Shown here in pieces: positions 54,674-64,000 of a DNA stretch of 64,000 bases (within the stretch, counting starts at the first letter, position 1; each line of letters starts with the position of its first letter). Where the stretch lies: contig UBPA01000004.1 in the NCBI GenBank assembly GCA_900467185.1, positions 186,001 to 250,000 on the forward strand, written 5' to 3'. Both the position numbers and the translations under genes were made by a program. The stretch comes from Hyphomicrobiales bacterium (GTDB taxonomy: Bacteria; Pseudomonadota; Alphaproteobacteria; Rhizobiales; Rhizobiaceae). The notes below the pieces were generated by a model, which made no database searches, was not told the origin of the DNA, and worked only from the letters and a program-made list of their open reading frames with translations.

Positions 54674-55744
54674 ATGTTTCGTCTCGCCGCAGCCCTCTTC
54701 CTGTCTCTCGCCGGTCCGATCGCTGCCGCCGCCGCGCCCGATTTTTTCCCCGCACGATCCGGCCGGGCGGATGCGCCGGTGCTCAACGTCTATTCCTCGC
54801 TCGACGATCCCCTGGCGCAGCCGCTGATCGACGGTTTCCAGTCCGCCAATCCCGACATTGCCGTTCGCCATGAAAACATGCTGACCGGCGAGATCTACGA
54901 CCGGATCGTCCGGGAAACGGATGCCGGGCAGAAAACGGCCGACTTCGCCTTTTCCTCGGCGATGGACCTGCAGGTGAAGCTTGCCAATGACGGCTATGCC
55001 CAGCCGAGCGACCTGCCCCTCACCCGCGCCTGGCCGGCCTGGGCCAACTGGCGCAACACCGCCTATGCCCTGACCTTCGAGCCGGCCGTGTTCGTCTACC
55101 ACAAGCCGAGCTTTGCCGGCACCAAGCCGCCCTCGACCCGCGCGGCGTTCGTGCGCTTCCTGCGCGACGCGGGCGCCAAAGCCCAGGGCCGCATCGGCAC
55201 CTACGATATCGAACGCTCCGGCGTCGGCTTCCTGTTCATGGCGCGCGATCAGGAACAGTTCGGCGATATCTGGTCGGTGATCCGCGCAATGGGCGAGGCC
55301 GGGGTCAAGCTCTATGCCACAAGCTCCGACATTCTGGAGCGGGTCGCCGACGGCCGCTTCCTGCTCGGCTACAACATTGTCGGCTCCTACGCCGCCGACT
55401 GGGCCGCCCATCATCCCGACCTCGGCATCATCCTGCCGACCGACTATACCGTTGTCATCTCCCGGATCGGCCTCGTGCCGCAGGCGGCCGCCGCACCGGA
55501 TCTTGGACGGCGCTACCTCGAATTCTTCATGTCCGCCGAGGGCCAGTCGATCATGGCGCGCGAACTGCATATCGCCGCCGTCAATCCCGACGTGGCCGGC
55601 GACAACACGGCCAGCACGCTGCAGGACATTCTGGGCGCGCAGCTGCGCCCCGTTCCCGTCAGCCCCGGCCTGATGGTCTATCTCGACCAGGTGAAGCGCG
55701 CCCGGCTCATCGCCCGCTGGAGGGACGTGCTCGGCCTTCCCTGA
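54674..55744 (+). CDS. Orphan periplasmic substrate-binding protein
   Basis: 356-residue exported binding protein of the ABC type (Fe3+/extracellular solute-binding fold, cluster D-like): VLNVYSSLDDPLAQPLIDGFQSANPDIAVRHENM is a typical first lobe. The signal peptide MFRLAAALFLSLAGPIAAAAAP supports ATG 54674; a GTG at 54641 is possible but adds 11 polar residues. No ABC permease or ATPase gene stands near. It lies divergently behind tctDE and just ahead of tctCBA. A plausible task is to bind the ligand and present it to TctE; this is inference from position. Confidence 0.88.
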   Translation: MFRLAAALFLSLAGPIAAAAAPDFFPARSGRADAPVLNVYSSLDDPLAQPLIDGFQSANPDIAVRHENMLTGEIYDRIVRETDAGQKTADFAFSSAMDLQVKLANDGYAQPSDLPLTRAWPAWANWRNTAYALTFEPAVFVYHKPSFAGTKPPSTRAAFVRFLRDAGAKAQGRIGTYDIERSGVGFLFMARDQEQFGDIWSVIRAMGEAGVKLYATSSDILERVADGRFLLGYNIVGSYAADWAAHHPDLGIILPTDYTVVISRIGLVPQAAAAPDLGRRYLEFFMSAEGQSIMARELHIAAVNPDVAGDNTASTLQDILGAQLRPVPVSPGLMVYLDQVKRARLIARWRDVLGLP

Positions 55745-55820
55745 ACCGTGATCCCTGGAGAGACACCGAAGCCGCGCGAAATCTGTCGGGATCTCCCCTG
55801 CGTTATGCACGGGATGCATG

Positions 55821-55847
55821 GATGTCAGGTTGATGTCAGCTTACTAT
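55821..55847 (+). promoter_or_regulatory. Candidate TctD operator and promoter of tctCBA
   Basis: Two perfect copies of GATGTCAG with an 11-base period (55821-55828 and 55832-55839), followed after two bases by a TACTAT -10. Reverse-complement CTGACAT-N4-CTGACAT is close to the PhoB box pattern CTGTCAT-N4-CTGTCAT, so a Pho response is an alternative to TctD. The layout, repeats in place of a -35, is typical of OmpR/PhoB activators. Confidence 0.6.
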
Positions 55848-56021
55848 GGTGGCTTAGTGGTGTTCGTCAGCCGTGGAGGCGGTGACGAAGCGGTGCGGAG
55901 GAGTGTCTCACCCAAAACGGCCCGAGCGAAGATCTCCGGATCTCCCGCGCGCCTGTTGCCAATGCTCCTCGCGTCAAGAATTGAAGCAAAGCGCGCAAAC
56001 GCGCGGACGGAGGACGTCACC

Positions 56022-56966
56022 TTGAAACAGTTTCTCATCGCATCCCTGATCGCCGGTGCCATGGCGCTCCCAGTGGCCGCGGCCGACTACACCATCATCG
56101 CACCGGCCAACCCCGGCGGCGGCTGGGACCAGACGGCGCGCTCCATGCAGACCGCCCTGCAGCAGGAAAAGATTTCCGGCAACGTACAGGTGCAGAACGT
56201 ACCCGGCGCCGGCGGCACCATCGGTCTTGCCCAGTTCGCCAGCCAGTCGGCCGGCAACCCCAATGCGCTGCTCGTCGGCGGCTACGTCATGGTCGGCGCC
56301 ATCCTGACCAACAAGTCGCCGGTTTCGCTGAGCGAAGTCGAGCCGATCGCCCGCCTGACCGGCGAATACGAAGCGATCGTCGTTCCCGCCGAATCGCCGC
56401 TGAAGACGATGGGCGACCTCGTCGAGGCGCTGAAGAAGGATCCGGGCTCCGTATCCTGGGCCGGCGGTTCGGCCGGCGGCACCGACCATATCGCGGTCGG
56501 CCTCATCGCCAAGGCAGCCGGCGTCGATCCGACCAAGATCAACTATATCGCGTTCTCGGGCGGCGGCGAAGCCCTCGCAGCCATCCTCGGCAACCAGGTC
56601 ACGGCCGGCATCTCCGGCTACGGCGAATTCGAATCGCAGGTGAAGTCCGGGACGCTGCGCCTCCTCGCCGTCTCCAGCGGCGAGAAGATCGCCAGCGTCG
56701 AAGCCCCGACGCTGAAGGAAAGCGGCCTCGACGTGGTCGTGCAGAACTGGCGCATGGTCGCCGCTGCCCCCGGCCTGTCCGCGGAACAGAAGGCCGCCGT
56801 CACCGCCGACGTCGAAAAAATGGTGAAGTCCGCCTCCTGGCAGGAAACGCTGAAGACCAAGGGCTGGCAGGACACCTATCTGTCGGGCGACGCCTTCAAG
56901 GAACAGCTCGCCAAGGACGTCTCCGCCACCGAAACCATCCTTAAAGAAATCGGTCTCGTTCAATGA
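56022..56966 (+). CDS. tctC: Tripartite tricarboxylate transporter substrate-binding protein TctC
   Basis: 314-residue periplasmic receptor of the tripartite tricarboxylate transporter family, delivering citrate-like acids to TctAB. Signal peptide [21 protein letters not shown]; then [26 protein letters not shown] is the family fingerprint. Start is a TTG with GGAGGA seven bases upstream; the longer in-frame reading is not protein-like. The final codons overlap tctB by four bases. Controlled probably by TctDE. Confidence 0.95.
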   Translation: MKQFLIASLIAGAMALPVAAADYTIIAPANPGGGWDQTARSMQTALQQEKISGNVQVQNVPGAGGTIGLAQFASQSAGNPNALLVGGYVMVGAILTNKSPVSLSEVEPIARLTGEYEAIVVPAESPLKTMGDLVEALKKDPGSVSWAGGSAGGTDHIAVGLIAKAAGVDPTKINYIAFSGGGEALAAILGNQVTAGISGYGEFESQVKSGTLRLLAVSSGEKIASVEAPTLKESGLDVVVQNWRMVAAAPGLSAEQKAAVTADVEKMVKSASWQETLKTKGWQDTYLSGDAFKEQLAKDVSATETILKEIGLVQ

Positions 56967-57457
56967 GCGAACTTTCGCGCACACAAAGCGCAACCTCGCG
57001 CCGCCCCGACAGGGCGGCGCTTGCCGTTGCGGTCTTCCTCGGCGGCCTCGCCGGCCTGATCTTCTGGGATAGCTCCCGCCTGTCGGCCATGGCCAATTAC
57101 TCCAAGATCGGCCCGGCCACCGTTCCCTTCGTCATCGCCTGGTGTCTCCTCGGCCTCGCCGTCTGGACGGCTGTCGCCGCGTTCCGCAGCGAATTCCCCG
57201 CACGCGAACGCCAGGACATTCCGCCGGTCGCCTGGATCGTCGCGGGCCTCGTCCTGCAGATGCTCTTCCTGCGCACCGTCGGCTTCTCGGTCGCCACGGG
57301 CCTGCTCTTCGCCTTCACGGCTGCGGGCTTCGGCCGGCGCAAGCTGTGGATCACCATTCCGGTCGGCATCGTGCTCTGTCTCGCCGTCTGGCTCATCTTC
57401 GCCGGTCTCCTGCAGCTGTCGCTGCCGGCAGGGCCGCTCGAACACCTCTTCTTTTAA
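56963..57457 (+). CDS. tctB: Tripartite tricarboxylate transporter small subunit TctB
   Basis: 164-residue membrane protein with four hydrophobic segments, the poorly conserved small permease subunit of TTT systems (AALAVAVFLGGLAGLIFWDSS at the first segment, LWITIPVGIVLCLAVWLIFAGLL at the last). Its ATG shares four bases with the tctC stop. Recognition is by position and topology more than by motif. Confidence 0.93.
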   Translation: MSELSRTQSATSRRPDRAALAVAVFLGGLAGLIFWDSSRLSAMANYSKIGPATVPFVIAWCLLGLAVWTAVAAFRSEFPARERQDIPPVAWIVAGLVLQMLFLRTVGFSVATGLLFAFTAAGFGRRKLWITIPVGIVLCLAVWLIFAGLLQLSLPAGPLEHLFF

Positions 57458-57466
57458 GAGACCGTC

Positions 57467-58984
57467 ATGTCGACATTCGAATTCCTGCTCCAGGGCATCG
57501 GCATTGCCATGCAGCCGATGAACCTGCTCTACGCGCTGGTCGGCGTGACGCTGGGCACCGCGGTCGGCGTTCTCCCGGGCATCGGCCCGGCGCTGACCGT
57601 CGCGCTGCTGCTGCCGGTAACCTACCGGCTCGATCCCGCGGGATCCCTGATCATGTTCGCGGGCATCTATTATGGCGGCATGTATGGCGGCTCCACCACC
57701 TCGATCCTGCTCAACACTCCCGGTGAAAGCGCCTCCATCGTCACGGCGCTGGAGGGCAACAAGATGGCGCGGAAGGGCCGGGGCGGGCCCGCGCTCGCCA
57801 CGGCCGCCATCGGCTCCTTCGTCGCCGGCCTCATCGCCACCATCGGCTTGGCGTTCATCGCACCCTTCGTGGTCAAGGTGGCGCTCGTCTTCGGGCCGCG
57901 CGAATATTTCGCGCTGATGGTGCTCGCCTTCGTCACCGTGTCCTCGGCCTTCGGCGATTCCACGTTGCGCGGGCTCACCTCGCTCTTCATCGGCTTTGCG
58001 CTCGCCATCGTCGGCATCGACCAGCTGACCGGCCAGGCCCGCATGAGCTTCGGCGTGCCGGATCTGCTCGACGGCATCGAGGTGACGACGCTCGCCGTCG
58101 CCCTCTTCGCCATCGGCGAAACCCTCTACATCGCCGCACAGGGCGCGACGGGGCCGGACAAGGTCGAAGCCGTCAAGGGCTCGGTGTGGATGACCAAGCA
58201 GGACTGGTCGCGTTCCTGGAAGCCCTGGCTGCGCGGCACGTTGATCGGCTTCCCGATCGGCGCCATGCCGGCCGGCGGTGCCGAAATCGGCACCTTCCTC
58301 TCCTACGCCACCGAAAAGCGCCTGACGAAGCACCCGGAGGAATTCGGCCATGGTGCGATCGAAGGTGTCGCCGGACCCGAGGCCGCCAACAACGCGTCCG
58401 CCGCCGGCACGCTGGTGCCCCTGCTGACGCTCGGCCTGCCGACGACGGCCACCGCCGCCATCATGCTCGCCGGCTTCCAGCAATACGGCCTGCAGCCGGG
58501 CCCGTTGTTGTTTGCGACCAATCCTCAGCTCGTCTGGGGTCTTATCGCCTCGCTGCTGATCGCCAACTTCATGCTGCTGGTCCTCAACCTGCCGCTGGTG
58601 GGCCTCTGGGTGAAGCTGCTGACGATCCCGAAGCCCTGGCTTTATGCCGGCATCCTGCTGTTCGCGACGCTCGGCACCATCGGCGCCAATCCGTCGGTCT
58701 TCGAACTCGGCATGCTGCTCGCCTTCGGCCTGCTGGGCTACATCATGCGCATCCTCGGCTATCCCATCGCACCCGTCGTCGTCGGCCTCATTCTCGGGCC
58801 GCTCGCCGAACAGCAGCTGCGCCGGGCTCTGGCGATCAGCCAGGGCGACCCAAGCGTGCTCTTCACCTCGCCGATCGCCGCGGTCCTCCTGACCATTGCA
58901 GCGCTTGCCCTGATCGTGCCGCTGATCTTGCGCGCACGCGGACGCGGACAGGTTCTCTCGCAGCTGGCCGCCAGCGAAGACTGA
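57467..58984 (+). CDS. tctA: Tripartite tricarboxylate transporter large permease TctA
   Basis: 505-residue large membrane subunit, about twelve hydrophobic segments. Family signatures: [28 protein letters not shown] near residue 25, [43 protein letters not shown] at about 66-105, and [22 protein letters not shown] near 305. It completes the tctCBA operon; a strong terminator follows. Confidence 0.97.
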   Translation: MSTFEFLLQGIGIAMQPMNLLYALVGVTLGTAVGVLPGIGPALTVALLLPVTYRLDPAGSLIMFAGIYYGGMYGGSTTSILLNTPGESASIVTALEGNKMARKGRGGPALATAAIGSFVAGLIATIGLAFIAPFVVKVALVFGPREYFALMVLAFVTVSSAFGDSTLRGLTSLFIGFALAIVGIDQLTGQARMSFGVPDLLDGIEVTTLAVALFAIGETLYIAAQGATGPDKVEAVKGSVWMTKQDWSRSWKPWLRGTLIGFPIGAMPAGGAEIGTFLSYATEKRLTKHPEEFGHGAIEGVAGPEAANNASAAGTLVPLLTLGLPTTATAAIMLAGFQQYGLQPGPLLFATNPQLVWGLIASLLIANFMLLVLNLPLVGLWVKLLTIPKPWLYAGILLFATLGTIGANPSVFELGMLLAFGLLGYIMRILGYPIAPVVVGLILGPLAEQQLRRALAISQGDPSVLFTSPIAAVLLTIAALALIVPLILRARGRGQVLSQLAASED

Positions 58985-59010
58985 TCTTCAAGCCGCATCG
59001 GACGATCTCG

Positions 59011-59047
59011 AATGGCCGGATGCTCCCACGCGGAGCCTCCGGCCATT
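59011..59047 (+). terminator. Terminator of tctCBA
   Basis: Two-tier hairpin: AATGGCCGG/CCGGCCATT outer stem with GCTCC/GGAGC inside, 27 bases after the stop, then TCCGTTTT. Confidence 0.82.
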
Positions 59048-59260
59048 TCCGTTTTCAGCTTCCGACGACGATAATATAATCGGTTTAATTCTGGCGATAC
59101 TTGTCCCTGCGAATGTCATATCGACGCCGTTGCAAAGTAACGTTCCCTTAAGACATCCGTCTTGCTTGTCATGCATGGCTGCAATGAACTCTTGTGCATT
59201 GTGAAAGCGGCTCATGAGGCCCATCTTCAAGTCACAGAAGAAGAGCAGGAGATAAAGACA

Positions 59261-59422
59261 ATGACCAGCAAGCGTAACATTTTCGGCCGTGCCTTTGCCG
59301 TGATCGGCGCCGCATCCGCAGCAGCAGCAGCCATCGAAGGCGGCCGTCGCCCGCAGGCTCGCGACCTCAACACCCTCGGCATCGACCCGACCAGCTTCCC
59401 GGCCCCCTATCGCCGCGGCTGA
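59261..59422 (+). CDS. Small basic protein, 53 aa
   Basis: Unrecognised small protein MTSKRNIFGRAFAVIGAASAAAAAIEGGRRPQARDLNTLGIDPTSFPAPYRRG. It has a short Ala-rich amphipathic helix, a GRRPQARDL segment and an Arg-rich end. Support: a good AGGAGA site nine bases before the ATG, codon use like its neighbours, and the distinct ending FPAPYRR. The Ala-rich helix could be a short membrane or phasin-like surface-binding helix, but nothing is proven. It lies between two terminators. Confidence 0.75.
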   Translation: MTSKRNIFGRAFAVIGAASAAAAAIEGGRRPQARDLNTLGIDPTSFPAPYRRG

Positions 59423-59496
59423 TACGACAGACGACGCTGCTGCCGACAGGACGTCGCGCAGAGCACTTCGCCCGGGAGCCTTCCCCCGGGCCGCAA

Positions 59497-59531
59497 AAAG
59501 CCCGCAGGTCCATGATGGACCGGCGGGCTTT
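59497..59531 (+). terminator. Terminator after the 53-aa gene
   Basis: AAAGCCCGC/GCGGGCTTT with an inner GGTCC/GGACC, followed by GCTTTT. Confidence 0.8.
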
Positions 59532-59601
59532 GCTTTTGGGGAGACAGCGCTGCGACGGGACCTCTCGTCCCGAGGCGCCCGCCGTGCCGGTCTCAGCCGA
59601 T

Positions 59602-59631
59602 AAAAAACCCGCGATCCTCTCGAACCGCGGG
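59602..59631 (-). terminator. Terminator of the DUF475 gene
   Basis: Minus-strand stem CCCGCG/CGCGGG followed by TTTTTT, 46 bases after the stop. Confidence 0.8.
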
Positions 59632-59676
59632 CGTGTTTGCCAGAGGATGGCCGGCGACCTTCGCCGCCGGCATCGA

Positions 59677-60777
59677 TCATCCGTGCGGGACGACGGCGTC
59701 GGCGCCGACCGGGTGATGCTTCCTGTTGTACCGGATGGACGACCAGAGGGCGATGCCGATGAGCGTCGCGCCACCGAGACCGGTGATCACCTCGGGGATA
59801 TGCACCAGCGTCTGGACGTACATGATCACCGAGAGGATCAGGATCGCGTAGAACGCGCCGTGTTCCAGATAGCGATATTCCGCAAGCGTTCCCTTCTCCA
59901 CCAGCATGATCGTCATGGAGCGCACATACATGGCGCCGATGCCGAGACCGATGGCGATGACGAACAGGTTCTGCGTTAGCGCGAAAGCGCCGATGACGCC
60001 GTCGAACGAGAAGCTGGCATCGAGCACTTCGAGATAGATGAAGGCGCCAAGGCCGCCCTTCGCCGCTTCGCTCATGGTCTTCTGCGAGGCATCGAGCAGG
60101 CCGCCGATCACTTCGACGACGAGGAAGGTCACGAGGCCGTAGATGGCCGAGAAGACGAAGGTGGTGCTCTCAATATCCGGCGTCGCCGCATCGTCCGGGA
60201 TCAGCGCAGAGAAGGCGAGGATCAGGACGAGGACGAAGGCGATTTCGACGCCCTTGATGCTGGCCGCCGCCGACAACCGCTTCTCGATGAAGGAGATCCA
60301 GTGGATCTTCTTGTCATGGTCGAAGAAGTAAGAGAGGCCAACCATCATCAGGAAGGTGCCGCCGAAGGCTGCGATGGGCAGGTGGGCGTCGTTCATGATG
60401 CGCGCATACTCGTCCGGCCGAGCGGCTGCGAGGATGATGGCATCGATCGGGCCGATACCGGCCGCGATCACCACGATCAGCAGCGGGAAGACGATCCGCA
60501 TACCGAAGACGGCGATGAGAATGCCCCAGGTCAGGAACCGCTGCTGCCAGACCGGCGTCATGTCCTTGAGCTTGTTAGCATTGACGATGGCGTTGTCGAA
60601 GGACAGCGAGATTTCGAGCACGGCGAGCACCGTGCAGATGAAGAAGACGGTGGCCATGCCGCCGATCGTGCCGGTCTCGTTCCAGCCGAGCCAGGCGCCG
60701 AGCGCGAGACCAAGGCCGGTGACGATGAAAGCCCAGGTGAAATAGCTGAGCGTCGATGTCTCGGTGGACGGGCTCAT
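59677..60777 (-). CDS. DUF475 family integral membrane protein (TerC-like)
   Basis: 366-residue membrane protein with about nine hydrophobic segments in the DUF475 family, distantly related to TerC and other metal or tellurite-linked proteins. Repeated acidic membrane motifs stand out: EISLSFDNAIVNA near residue 55 and EVLDASFSFDGVIGAFA near 250, the paired Glu/Asp pattern that in TerC-type proteins may coordinate cations. Function unproven; a Mn or other metal role is a guess. AGGAGG precedes the ATG. Single-gene unit. Confidence 0.92.
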   Translation of the reverse strand: MSPSTETSTLSYFTWAFIVTGLGLALGAWLGWNETGTIGGMATVFFICTVLAVLEISLSFDNAIVNANKLKDMTPVWQQRFLTWGILIAVFGMRIVFPLLIVVIAAGIGPIDAIILAAARPDEYARIMNDAHLPIAAFGGTFLMMVGLSYFFDHDKKIHWISFIEKRLSAAASIKGVEIAFVLVLILAFSALIPDDAATPDIESTTFVFSAIYGLVTFLVVEVIGGLLDASQKTMSEAAKGGLGAFIYLEVLDASFSFDGVIGAFALTQNLFVIAIGLGIGAMYVRSMTIMLVEKGTLAEYRYLEHGAFYAILILSVIMYVQTLVHIPEVITGLGGATLIGIALWSSIRYNRKHHPVGADAVVPHG

Positions 60778-61219
60778 GCGCCTGCCCTCCTGCGTGTGGC
60801 CACAGGCGTTCCGGCGAAAACCGGATGGGGAAAGGGAGAATGCGATGGCGTGCCCACAGGGGTGCGCATCGTCGAAAAGACGTTCTTTGTCATGGGAATT
60901 TACATCCGCCGGCTCAGTGTGCTGGCGGTACCGACATCGCGAGAGCGCCGTTAAAACTCTCGCCAGAGGGGCCCGGCACCAAGTTCGTCCCGCGCGAGTG
61001 TCGATGTCGTATGCGCGGGATTGCTGAACTATCTAGCCATCCCTGATCCCGCGTCAAGATGCCACGCGCGCAACGGGTGAACTCATTTTCTTTTGTCATG
61101 AACCCATCGCCGGCCTGCACTGGATCGCATCCGGTTTCTATGGCAACAGACAGGGCCTCTTGCCGCGTGCATCGGCCCCGTTCCCGATTTTGCCCCCAAT
61201 CGCGCCGAGCACCCCCGCC
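60778..61219. other. DUF475/DMT divergent intergenic region
   Basis: 442 bases without a convincing gene. It contains the start regions of both divergent genes. I looked for a manganese riboswitch ahead of DUF475 and did not find one. Confidence 0.5.
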
Positions 61220-62140
61220 ATGCCGTCCACCGTCTCTGCGAAACCGTCCGCGCTTCAAAAAGGTTCGGCCAGCCTCGGCATTACCTTCATGCTCCTGGGC
61301 ATGCTGATGTTCTCGCTGAACGACACGATCGGCAAATGGCTGGTCGAGACCTATCCGGTCCTGCAATTGATGGCGATCCGCAGCGTTGCAGCCCTTCTCG
61401 TGCTGCTGCCGCTCGTGCTCAGGCGCGGCATCATGACGGTGGTGCGCGTCGAGCGCCCCGGGCTGCAGGCCCTGCGGGCGCTGCTCTTTGCCATCGACGC
61501 GACCGCCTTCTACTTCGCCGTCGGCTACATGCCGCTGGCCGACGCGATGATCTACTGGCTTGCGGCCCCGATCTATGTCGCGGCGCTCTCGCCCTTCCTG
61601 CTTGGCGAGCATGTTGGCTGGCGGCGCTGGACCGCGATCCTCATCGGCTTTGCCGGCGTGATCATCGCGCTCGATCCCTCGCGCGAAAGCCTGTCCCTGC
61701 CCGCCCTGGTCGCGCTTTTCGGCAGCGCCTGCTTTGCTTTCGCCATCATGCTCGGTCGCACGCTGCGCACCACGCCGGATACGACGCTGGTCGTCTGGCA
61801 GTTCGCCGGCTCGCTGATCTTCTCGCTCATCGGCGTCGCCGTCATGCCCGGCAGCTGGAAGCCGCTCGATCCCGCGACCATCCTGTTTCCGGCCCTTCTC
61901 GGCGTGGTCGCCATGCTCGCCCATATTCTCGTCAGCCGCTCGCTGAAACTTGCGGATGCCGCCACCGTCGTTCCCCTGCAATACACGCTGCTCTTCTGGG
62001 CGGTGGTCTTCGGCTGGATCTTTTTCGACGATACGCCCCGCCCGACCGTCGTCATCGGCGCCGCCCTCATCGTGGCGTCCGGGCTCTTCATCTTTTTCCG
62101 TGAGCAAAAGCTAAAGAAAATCAAGCCGTCCGAGGAATAG
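61220..62140 (+). CDS. DMT superfamily transporter (EamA domain)
   Basis: 306-residue ten-helix drug/metabolite transporter with two EamA repeats ([47 protein letters not shown]). The substrate is unknown; relatives export amino acids or take up riboflavin or carnitine. ATG 61220 is used; a TTG 60 bases upstream would give a 326-residue form. No good Shine-Dalgarno is visible for either. A stand-alone gene. Confidence 0.9.
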   Translation: MPSTVSAKPSALQKGSASLGITFMLLGMLMFSLNDTIGKWLVETYPVLQLMAIRSVAALLVLLPLVLRRGIMTVVRVERPGLQALRALLFAIDATAFYFAVGYMPLADAMIYWLAAPIYVAALSPFLLGEHVGWRRWTAILIGFAGVIIALDPSRESLSLPALVALFGSACFAFAIMLGRTLRTTPDTTLVVWQFAGSLIFSLIGVAVMPGSWKPLDPATILFPALLGVVAMLAHILVSRSLKLADAATVVPLQYTLLFWAVVFGWIFFDDTPRPTVVIGAALIVASGLFIFFREQKLKKIKPSEE

Positions 62141-62315
62141 CGGCGAGATCGGCCGTTCTCCGTTGCCAAAGCAGTTGCGATCCTTATGCTGGTCAACCAG
62201 ACAGAGATCCGGCGGTAGTCGCTCCGAGGGAACGGCGACGTCACCTGGGGAACCCGCCCGGAGCACGGAAAAAAGCTGCCGCAAACAGTGCGGCCGGCAC
62301 AATGGGAGAGTGGGA

Positions 62316-63362
62316 ATGGGACTGATCAGCCTTCGGCAATTGCTGGATCATGCGGCCGAAAACGACTATGCGGTACCGGCTTTCAACGTGAACAACCTGG
62401 AATATGTTCAGGCGGTGATGCGGGCGGCGGACAAGACCGACAGCCCCGTCATCCTTCAGGCCAGCCGCGGTGCGCGAGCCTATGCCGGCGACGGCTTTCT
62501 GCGCCACCTGATCCTCGGTGCGGCCGAGGAATATCCGCACATCCCGATCTGCCTTCATCTCGATCACGGCGACCAGCCCTCCACCTGTATCTCCGCCATC
62601 ACCAACGGTTTCACCTCCGTCATGATGGACGGCTCGCTGCTGGCCGACGGCAAGACGGTGGCCAGCTATGAATACAACGTCGCGGTCACGTCAGAAGTCG
62701 TGAAGATCGCGCATGCGGCCGGCGTTTCGGTCGAAGGCGAGCTTGGTTGTCTCGGCAATCTGGAGACGGGCGCCGGCGACAAGGAAGACGGCCACGGCTT
62801 CGAGGGCAAGCTGACGCGCGAAGAACTTCTGACCGACCCGGAACAGGCGCTCGACTTCGTCAGCAAGACCGGCGTCGATGCGCTGGCCGTCGCCATCGGC
62901 ACCAGCCATGGCGCCTACAAGTTCACCCGCGCGCCGGATGGCGACATCCTGTCGATCGAGACGATCGAGAGGATCCACAAGGCCCTGCCCAACACCCACC
63001 TCGTCATGCACGGTTCCTCCACGGTGCCGCAGGACCTGCAGGACCTCTTCACCGCCTATGGCGGCGAGATGACCCAGACCTGGGGCGTGCCCGTTTCGGA
63101 AATCCAGCGCGGCATTCCCTTCGGCGTGCGCAAGGTCAATATCGACACCGACCTGCGTCTGGCGATGACCGGGACGATCCGCAAGTGCTTCAAGGAGAAG
63201 CCCGAGAATTTCGACCCGCGCAGCTACCTGAAGCCCGCAACGGCCTTGATGACCGAGGTTTGCCTGGAGCGTTTCGAAGCCTTCCGCACCGCCGGCAAGG
63301 CATCGTCGATCCGTATCCGGCGCATGGCCGATATGGCGGCCTCCTACGCGAAGACGGCCTGA
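62316..63362 (+). CDS. fba: Class II fructose-bisphosphate aldolase (Calvin-cycle subtype)
   Basis: 348-residue zinc aldolase cleaving or forming fructose 1,6-bisphosphate and sedoheptulose bisphosphate. Metal motif [10 protein letters not shown] near residue 81, [12 protein letters not shown] and [10 protein letters not shown], and MHGSSTVP are seen. The length and the sequence [20 protein letters not shown] point to the Calvin-cycle (CbbA-like) subgroup, often used in rhizobia for ordinary glycolysis and gluconeogenesis. The ATG with GGGAGAG upstream is chosen. No RuBisCO genes are in view. gntK starts five bases after its stop. Confidence 0.95.
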   Translation: MGLISLRQLLDHAAENDYAVPAFNVNNLEYVQAVMRAADKTDSPVILQASRGARAYAGDGFLRHLILGAAEEYPHIPICLHLDHGDQPSTCISAITNGFTSVMMDGSLLADGKTVASYEYNVAVTSEVVKIAHAAGVSVEGELGCLGNLETGAGDKEDGHGFEGKLTREELLTDPEQALDFVSKTGVDALAVAIGTSHGAYKFTRAPDGDILSIETIERIHKALPNTHLVMHGSSTVPQDLQDLFTAYGGEMTQTWGVPVSEIQRGIPFGVRKVNIDTDLRLAMTGTIRKCFKEKPENFDPRSYLKPATALMTEVCLERFEAFRTAGKASSIRIRRMADMAASYAKTA

Positions 63363-63367
63363 TCCAC

Positions 63368-63958
63368 GTGCCGGACACCGATCGCAAAACCGGGGGGCCC
63401 TCCGCCCCCCGCACCGCTTCGCCGGCGGCACCCGCCGATCACCTGCCCGCACCCGTCGTGGTCATGGGCGTCAGCGGCTGTGGCAAAAGCTCCGTCGGCG
63501 AGGCCATCGCCGAGGCATTCTCGACCGATTTCATCGAGGGCGACGCCCTGCACCCGCCGGAAAACATCGCCAAGATGTCGGCCGGCACGCCGCTGACCGA
63601 CGAGGACCGCTGGCCGTGGCTCGACGCCGTCGGCAAGGCCCTGCAGAAGGGATCCGCGGACGGCCATGCTGTCGTGGTTTCCTGCTCCGCCCTGAAGAAG
63701 GCCTACCGCGACCACCTGCGCAAGGCGGCAGGCGGCAGGCTCGCCTTCGTCTTCCTCACGGGCGCAAGGGCTGTGCTCGAATCCCGCATGGGACACCGCA
63801 CCGGCCATTTCATGCCCACCTCCCTGCTCGACAGCCAGTTCAGGACGCTGGAGCCGCCGACGGGCGAAGACCTCGTCGTCACCATCGATATCGATCGCCC
63901 GCTCGACGCCGTCATTGCCGCTGCGCTGGAAGGCCTCGCCGATCTGCCGACTGCGTAA
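63368..63958 (+). CDS. gntK: Gluconokinase
   Basis: 196-residue P-loop kinase making 6-phosphogluconate for the Entner-Doudoroff or pentose phosphate path. Walker A VMGVSGCGKSS at about residues 29-39, FIEGDALHPPENIAKMSAGTPLTDEDRWPWL, VSCSALKKAYRD and the lid GHRTGHFMPTSLLDSQF are all of the GntK type. Start GTG gives a 28-residue Ala/Pro leader unlike the family; a later GTG at 63459 (four residues before the P-loop Gly) is an alternative. It lies directly behind fba. Confidence 0.93.
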   Translation: MPDTDRKTGGPSAPRTASPAAPADHLPAPVVVMGVSGCGKSSVGEAIAEAFSTDFIEGDALHPPENIAKMSAGTPLTDEDRWPWLDAVGKALQKGSADGHAVVVSCSALKKAYRDHLRKAAGGRLAFVFLTGARAVLESRMGHRTGHFMPTSLLDSQFRTLEPPTGEDLVVTIDIDRPLDAVIAAALEGLADLPTA

Positions 63959-64000
63959 GAGCCTCCCACGGGATCTCCCGGTCCTGGCACCCGATCTGCG

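Noticed and set aside
60778-60960. A manganese (yybP-ykoY) riboswitch ahead of the DUF475 gene
   Set aside because: Such RNAs precede some TerC-like genes, but I could not find the conserved GGGGAGUA-type core in the leader on the minus strand.

Overview
The window is chromosomal DNA of an alphaproteobacterium, most likely a member of the Rhizobiaceae (Rhizobium/Agrobacterium/Sinorhizobium/Shinella group); the genus cannot be fixed from sequence alone. The grounds are high GC, an NdvA/ChvA cyclic beta-1,2-glucan exporter, the block obgE-proB-proA-nadD-rsfS-rlmH-envC-like-ctpA-YibQ-like-rppH, an Irr-type iron control element in front of bfd-bfr, and LexA boxes of the alphaproteobacterial form GAAC-N7-GAAC. 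No insertion sequence, phage gene, integrase or CRISPR array is visible. The DNA reads as a conserved chromosome with some accessory insertions.

Layout. 1-6.4 kb (minus): a partial alpha-2-macroglobulin lipoprotein-like gene, an FAD/NAD(P)-binding protein and an unknown 131-residue protein. 6.7-13.6 kb: a short soluble FtsK-type translocase, a small secreted protein, a DUF3597 protein, leuD-ridA, then ndvA facing away from pyc. 14-21 kb: pyruvate carboxylase, an LrgA/LrgB pair divergent from a DeoR-family regulator plus MFS transporter. 21-25 kb: ispG, tRNA-Ser(CGA), rplU-rpmA and two overlapping GNAT acetyltransferases. 25-35.3 kb: the long housekeeping run obgE to rppH, largely co-directional and tightly packed. 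35.3-36.3 kb: bfd-bfr with an Irr-type operator. 36.6-42.6 kb: the SOS mutasome operon imuA-imuB-dnaE2. 42.8-45 kb: a small zincin, a CoA-ester lyase/DUF1737 pair and a PfpI-type protein.

45.3-48.1 kb holds the most interesting unit: a radical SAM/helix-hairpin-helix protein overlapping by one base a DUF4130-UdgX fusion, driven by a promoter whose -10 lies inside a LexA box and whose predicted transcript starts at or next to the ATG. Together with imuA-imuB-dnaE2, whose operator is nearly the same, this makes two LexA-controlled DNA-damage operons less than 3 kb apart.

48-64 kb: a lower-GC MFS exporter, an M24 peptidase with a GabD-like aldehyde dehydrogenase, a tripartite tricarboxylate transport locus (tctDE, an orphan periplasmic binding protein, tctCBA) with an OmpR/PhoB-type direct repeat before tctC, a 53-residue protein, a DUF475 (TerC-like) membrane protein, a DMT exporter, and class II fructose-bisphosphate aldolase followed by gluconokinase. 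Start codons other than ATG (TTG or GTG) are frequent and are supported by Shine-Dalgarno spacing in bfr, ndvA, pyc, tctC and tctD.
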